DNA from: JAJXWB01 sp046349085 | Lineage (GTDB): Bacteria; Pseudomonadota; Alphaproteobacteria; Rhizobiales; Beijerinckiaceae | Direction of reading: 5' to 3' | Length of the DNA: 64,000 nucleotides | NCBI GenBank assembly: GCA_046349085.1 | Contig: JAXMDA010000001.1 | Location: forward strand, 1-64,000 | Shown here: positions 61,687-64,000 of the stretch, piece by piece | How positions within the stretch are numbered: position 1 is the stretch's first letter | How the letters are laid out: each line of letters opens with the position of its first letter | Made by a program: the position numbers and the translations under genes | The notes under the pieces: model-generated | What the model saw: the letters and a program-made list of their open reading frames with translations, nothing else | What the model was told of the DNA's origin: nothing | Databases searched by the model: none

Positions 61687-62976
61687 GTGGCGGGATGGGC
61701 GATGGTCGGCGCTTTCGGTTTCGAACCTCATGAATTGCGGGCGGCGGCGCTCGGCGAAATCCATGCGCGTCCGTTCCTGCCGGTCGAGACGCCGAGCCGC
61801 ATCCTGCATTTCGCCTTCACGTCCGACGCTGTCGGCGGCGCGAAGGCGATAGACGCTCTGGTCGAACTTGCGCGCTCGCGCGGATTGCCGCCGCCCGACC
61901 CCGGCGCGAAGCAGATCCGGCTGGATTTCACGCCCGCGCGCCTCCTGTTCGAGCGACACGGCGAATTCCTGACTTACAGTTGGAGCTTCCCCGGCGGCGA
62001 GGCGCCCTTTCGCCCGGCGGCGGACGAATTGCAGGGCGTGATGCGCCTGCTGCCGCAGCCCGGGCCGTTGCTTGTCGCCGCCGACCTGCACCTGATCTCC
62101 GCCGCAACGGCGCCCGAAAATTTCGCCGGCCTGTTCGTGGGACCCGCCCTCGCCGCCGCTTCCATCGACGAGGGCCGGGCGACGATCGCGAGCGACTTTA
62201 CCGCCGACGCCTTCGGCTTCGTGCGCATTCTCGTCGTCGACCGCACGCTGTCGCCGGAAAGCGCCGGCGCGCTGACGCAGCGACTGCTCGAGATCGAGAC
62301 TTATCGCATGCTGGCGCTGCTCGGCCTGCCGGCCGCACAGCGGCTGTCGCCGTCGATTCGCCGCATCGAGGACGAATTGCCCTCGCTGCTGCTGTCGATG
62401 GAGCGCGAACGCGGCATAGCGGCGGATCGCGCCCTGCTCGACCGCCTCACCGCCATCGCCACCGAACTGGAGACCGGCTCCTCGGAAAGCCTGTTCCGGC
62501 TCGGCGCGACGCGCGCCTATCACGAACTGGTGCGCGCGCGCCTCGACTCGATCCGCGAGAGCCGCATTCCGCACCATTCGACTTTCACGTCGTTCCTGTC
62601 GCGCCGCCTGACGCCGGCGATGCGCACCTGCGCGACGGTCGAGCAGCGGCAGGCGAGCCTTTCCGACAAGATCGCCCGCGTCGCGGAACTCCTGCGCACG
62701 CGCGTCGACATCGAGCTCGAAAGCCAGAACGCCGACCAGATCCGCCAGATGGCCGAGCGCGTGCGCCTGCAATTGCGCCTGCAGCAGACCGTCGAAGGCC
62801 TGTCGATCGCCGCCATCACCTACTACGTGTCGAGCGTGCTGCATCTTCTGTTTGAAGGCGCGCATGGCGCAGGCGCTCACATCAACCCGGCGTTCGCGAC
62901 GGGCGTTGCGGTTCCGTTCGTCTTTGCCGCGGTCGCCTTCGTCGTCTGGCGCATCCGCCACGCGCACAAGGAATGA
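61687..62976 (+). CDS. DUF3422 membrane-anchored protein
   Basis: 429 residues from a GTG at 61687 (an ATG at 61702 is possible). Begins FEPHELRAAALGEIHARPF, then a helical domain of about 330 residues with LETGSSESLFRLGATRAYHE and STFTSFLSRRLTPAMRT, and two C-terminal membrane helices (IAAITYYVSSVLHLLF, GVAVPFVFAAVAFVVW). The features match DUF3422, a proteobacterial family without assigned role. Confidence 0.88.
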   Translation: MAGWAMVGAFGFEPHELRAAALGEIHARPFLPVETPSRILHFAFTSDAVGGAKAIDALVELARSRGLPPPDPGAKQIRLDFTPARLLFERHGEFLTYSWSFPGGEAPFRPAADELQGVMRLLPQPGPLLVAADLHLISAATAPENFAGLFVGPALAAASIDEGRATIASDFTADAFGFVRILVVDRTLSPESAGALTQRLLEIETYRMLALLGLPAAQRLSPSIRRIEDELPSLLLSMERERGIAADRALLDRLTAIATELETGSSESLFRLGATRAYHELVRARLDSIRESRIPHHSTFTSFLSRRLTPAMRTCATVEQRQASLSDKIARVAELLRTRVDIELESQNADQIRQMAERVRLQLRLQQTVEGLSIAAITYYVSSVLHLLFEGAHGAGAHINPAFATGVAVPFVFAAVAFVVWRIRHAHKE

Positions 62977-62986
62977 CGCGCGGCGG

Positions 62987-63014
62987 TTGACCTGCCTGCC
63001 ATGGCCTTTACATT
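62987..63014 (+). promoter_or_regulatory. Candidate promoter of the phosphoesterase gene
   Basis: TTGACC, 16 bp, TACATT, 59 nt before the start codon and just after the DUF3422 stop. Almost the same hexamers and spacing as the element in front of the gcv riboswitch. Confidence 0.45.
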
Positions 63015-63073
63015 TCCGGGCCACCGGAGCGCGCGAGACGCGCCGCGCGCAGAATTGCAGGGGACAGCGGCTT

Positions 63074-64000
63074 ATGGCGATTCATGACGGTAGACTGGCG
63101 CGTCGGGCGCTGCGGGCGATACTGATGGCGACGGCCGCCGCCTGCAGCGCGGCCGCCACTGAGGCCGCCGATCTCTCGAAGATCAAGAATATCGTGGTGA
63201 TCTACGCCGAGAATCGCAGCTTCGATCATCTCTACGGCCTGTTTCCCGGCGCGGACGGCATCGCCAACGCCAAACCCGAGGACTACCAGCAGCGCGATCA
63301 CGACGGATCGATCCTGCCCTATCTGCGCGTGTGGAATTCCAAGGGCGAGCCGGACCCCAACTATCCGCAGATGCCCAACCAGCCCTTCCGCGTCGACGCG
63401 CCGCCGGTCAACAAGACGGCGTCGGAAGTGCTGCTCAGCCCGATCCACGCCTATTACCACAACATCGAGCAGATCAACGGCGGCAAGAACGACATGTTCG
63501 CCGCCATGTCGACCGTCGGCGGCTACACGATGGGTTATTTCGACGGCGCGCAGATGAAGATGTGGAAATGGGCGAAGGACTACACGCTCGCCGACAATTT
63601 CTTCATGGGCGCGTATGGCGGCTCCTATCTCAACCACCAGTATCTCGTCTGCCTCTGCGCGCCCGAGCACAAGGACGCGCCGGAATTCATGCGCGCCGTG
63701 CTCGACGACAACGGCAAGCTGAAGAAGAAGCCGGACTCGCCCTCCGCCAGGGACGGCGCGGTGAAGACCTATACGGTCGGCCTCGGCGGTCAGGTGACGC
63801 CGGACGGCTATTCCGTCAATACGACGCAGCCGCCCTACCAGCCGAGCGGCCTGCCGCCGGCCGAGAACGGCGCGCTCGACATGGCCGACCCCAAGGGCAG
63901 CGAACGCATCGGCCTGCCGCTGCCGCCCTCGAAAATGAAGACGATCGGCGATACGCTTTCGGACAAGGGCGTGAGCTGGGTCTGGTATTCGGGAGGCTGG
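63074..64000 (+). CDS. Secreted phosphoesterase (AcpA/phospholipase C family), 5' part
   Basis: The frame stays open to the right edge, 309 codons visible. Signal sequence MAIHDGRLARRALRAILMAT, then KIKNIVVIYAENRSFDHLYG, the metal-binding start of the acid phosphatase AcpA/non-haemolytic phospholipase C family (PF04185), with NRSFDHL carrying the Asn nucleophile-adjacent region. YTLADNFFMGAYGGSYLNHQ is another block. It releases phosphate from phosphate esters or phospholipids outside the cytoplasm. The C-terminal part, including most metal ligands, lies outside the window. Confidence 0.88.
   Translation, partial: MAIHDGRLARRALRAILMATAAACSAAATEAADLSKIKNIVVIYAENRSFDHLYGLFPGADGIANAKPEDYQQRDHDGSILPYLRVWNSKGEPDPNYPQMPNQPFRVDAPPVNKTASEVLLSPIHAYYHNIEQINGGKNDMFAAMSTVGGYTMGYFDGAQMKMWKWAKDYTLADNFFMGAYGGSYLNHQYLVCLCAPEHKDAPEFMRAVLDDNGKLKKKPDSPSARDGAVKTYTVGLGGQVTPDGYSVNTTQPPYQPSGLPPAENGALDMADPKGSERIGLPLPPSKMKTIGDTLSDKGVSWVWYSGGW

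Noticed and set aside
60472..63024. 850-codon minus-strand frame opposite the M20 peptidase and DUF3422 genes
   Set aside because: Antisense composition artefact; the plus-strand genes carry full family motifs.

Overview
This 64 kb window is a gene-dense stretch of a high-GC alphaproteobacterial chromosome. It most probably belongs to the Hyphomicrobiales (Rhizobiales), perhaps near Beijerinckiaceae/Methylocystaceae. The order-level call rests on gene content and order: ispH/thrB/rnhA, the ctaC-D-B-coxF-G-E/DUF983/SURF1 cluster running into thrC and an M16 peptidase, atpI-B-E-F'-F, an IalB-family protein, and waaA-lpxK flanked by DUF4170 and DUF2093. The family-level guess is weak. I found no tRNA, rRNA, CRISPR array, insertion sequence or prophage. 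Both edges cut genes: an ABC ATPase on the left and a secreted phosphoesterase on the right.

Layout. 1-1.9 kb: osmolyte-type ABC transporter with a permease/binding-protein fusion. 2.1-7.1 kb: rnhA, thrB and ispH, with a DMT exporter on the opposite strand between thrB and ispH, then gshA. 7.2-12.7 kb: a small secreted protein, then a minus-strand run of a c-di-GMP EAL protein, a DsbA-like protein and rsmE, plus a GNAT. 12.7-22 kb: a long minus-strand block encoding aa3 cytochrome oxidase and its assembly factors, followed by threonine synthase and an M16 protease. 22.3-26.1 kb: envelope proteins (IalB, two lipoproteins including a patatin, a DUF4436 membrane protein). 26.1-31 kb: glycine cleavage system behind a tandem glycine riboswitch. 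31.7-34.4 kb: the F0 part of ATP synthase with a readable promoter and terminator. 34.6-40.4 kb: ubiA and lipid A/Kdo genes. 40.4-45.9 kb: xseA/DUF2093 backbone carrying a Ser/Thr kinase-universal stress fusion paired with a metallophosphoesterase, plus DUF2239 and an LprI-like secreted protein. 46-48.6 kb: purD and a DUF1615 protein. 48.6-55.6 kb: an accessory catabolic-looking group (orphan amino-acid-type binding protein, MaoC-like, hydroxyacid dehydrogenase, alpha/beta hydrolase, acyl-CoA ligase, MFS). 55.6-59.1 kb: methyltransferase, rsmD, an RluB-type pseudouridine synthase with a long basic tail, tadA. 59.2-64 kb: MFS, M20 peptidase, DUF3422 protein, and the AcpA-like phosphoesterase.

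Most of the window is housekeeping: respiration (oxidase plus ATP synthase), threonine and glycine metabolism, glutathione, isoprenoids, lipid A and RNA modification. The parts most worth a second look are the kinase-USP/metallophosphoesterase pair, the catabolic cluster, and three families of intergenic palindromic repeats. One repeat copy appears to supply the start codon and part of the signal peptide of the DUF1615 gene. A perfect 14-bp palindrome also lies over the DUF2239 promoter. I saw nothing that I can firmly call an undescribed system. Several very long stop-free frames lie antisense to real genes and are composition artefacts.
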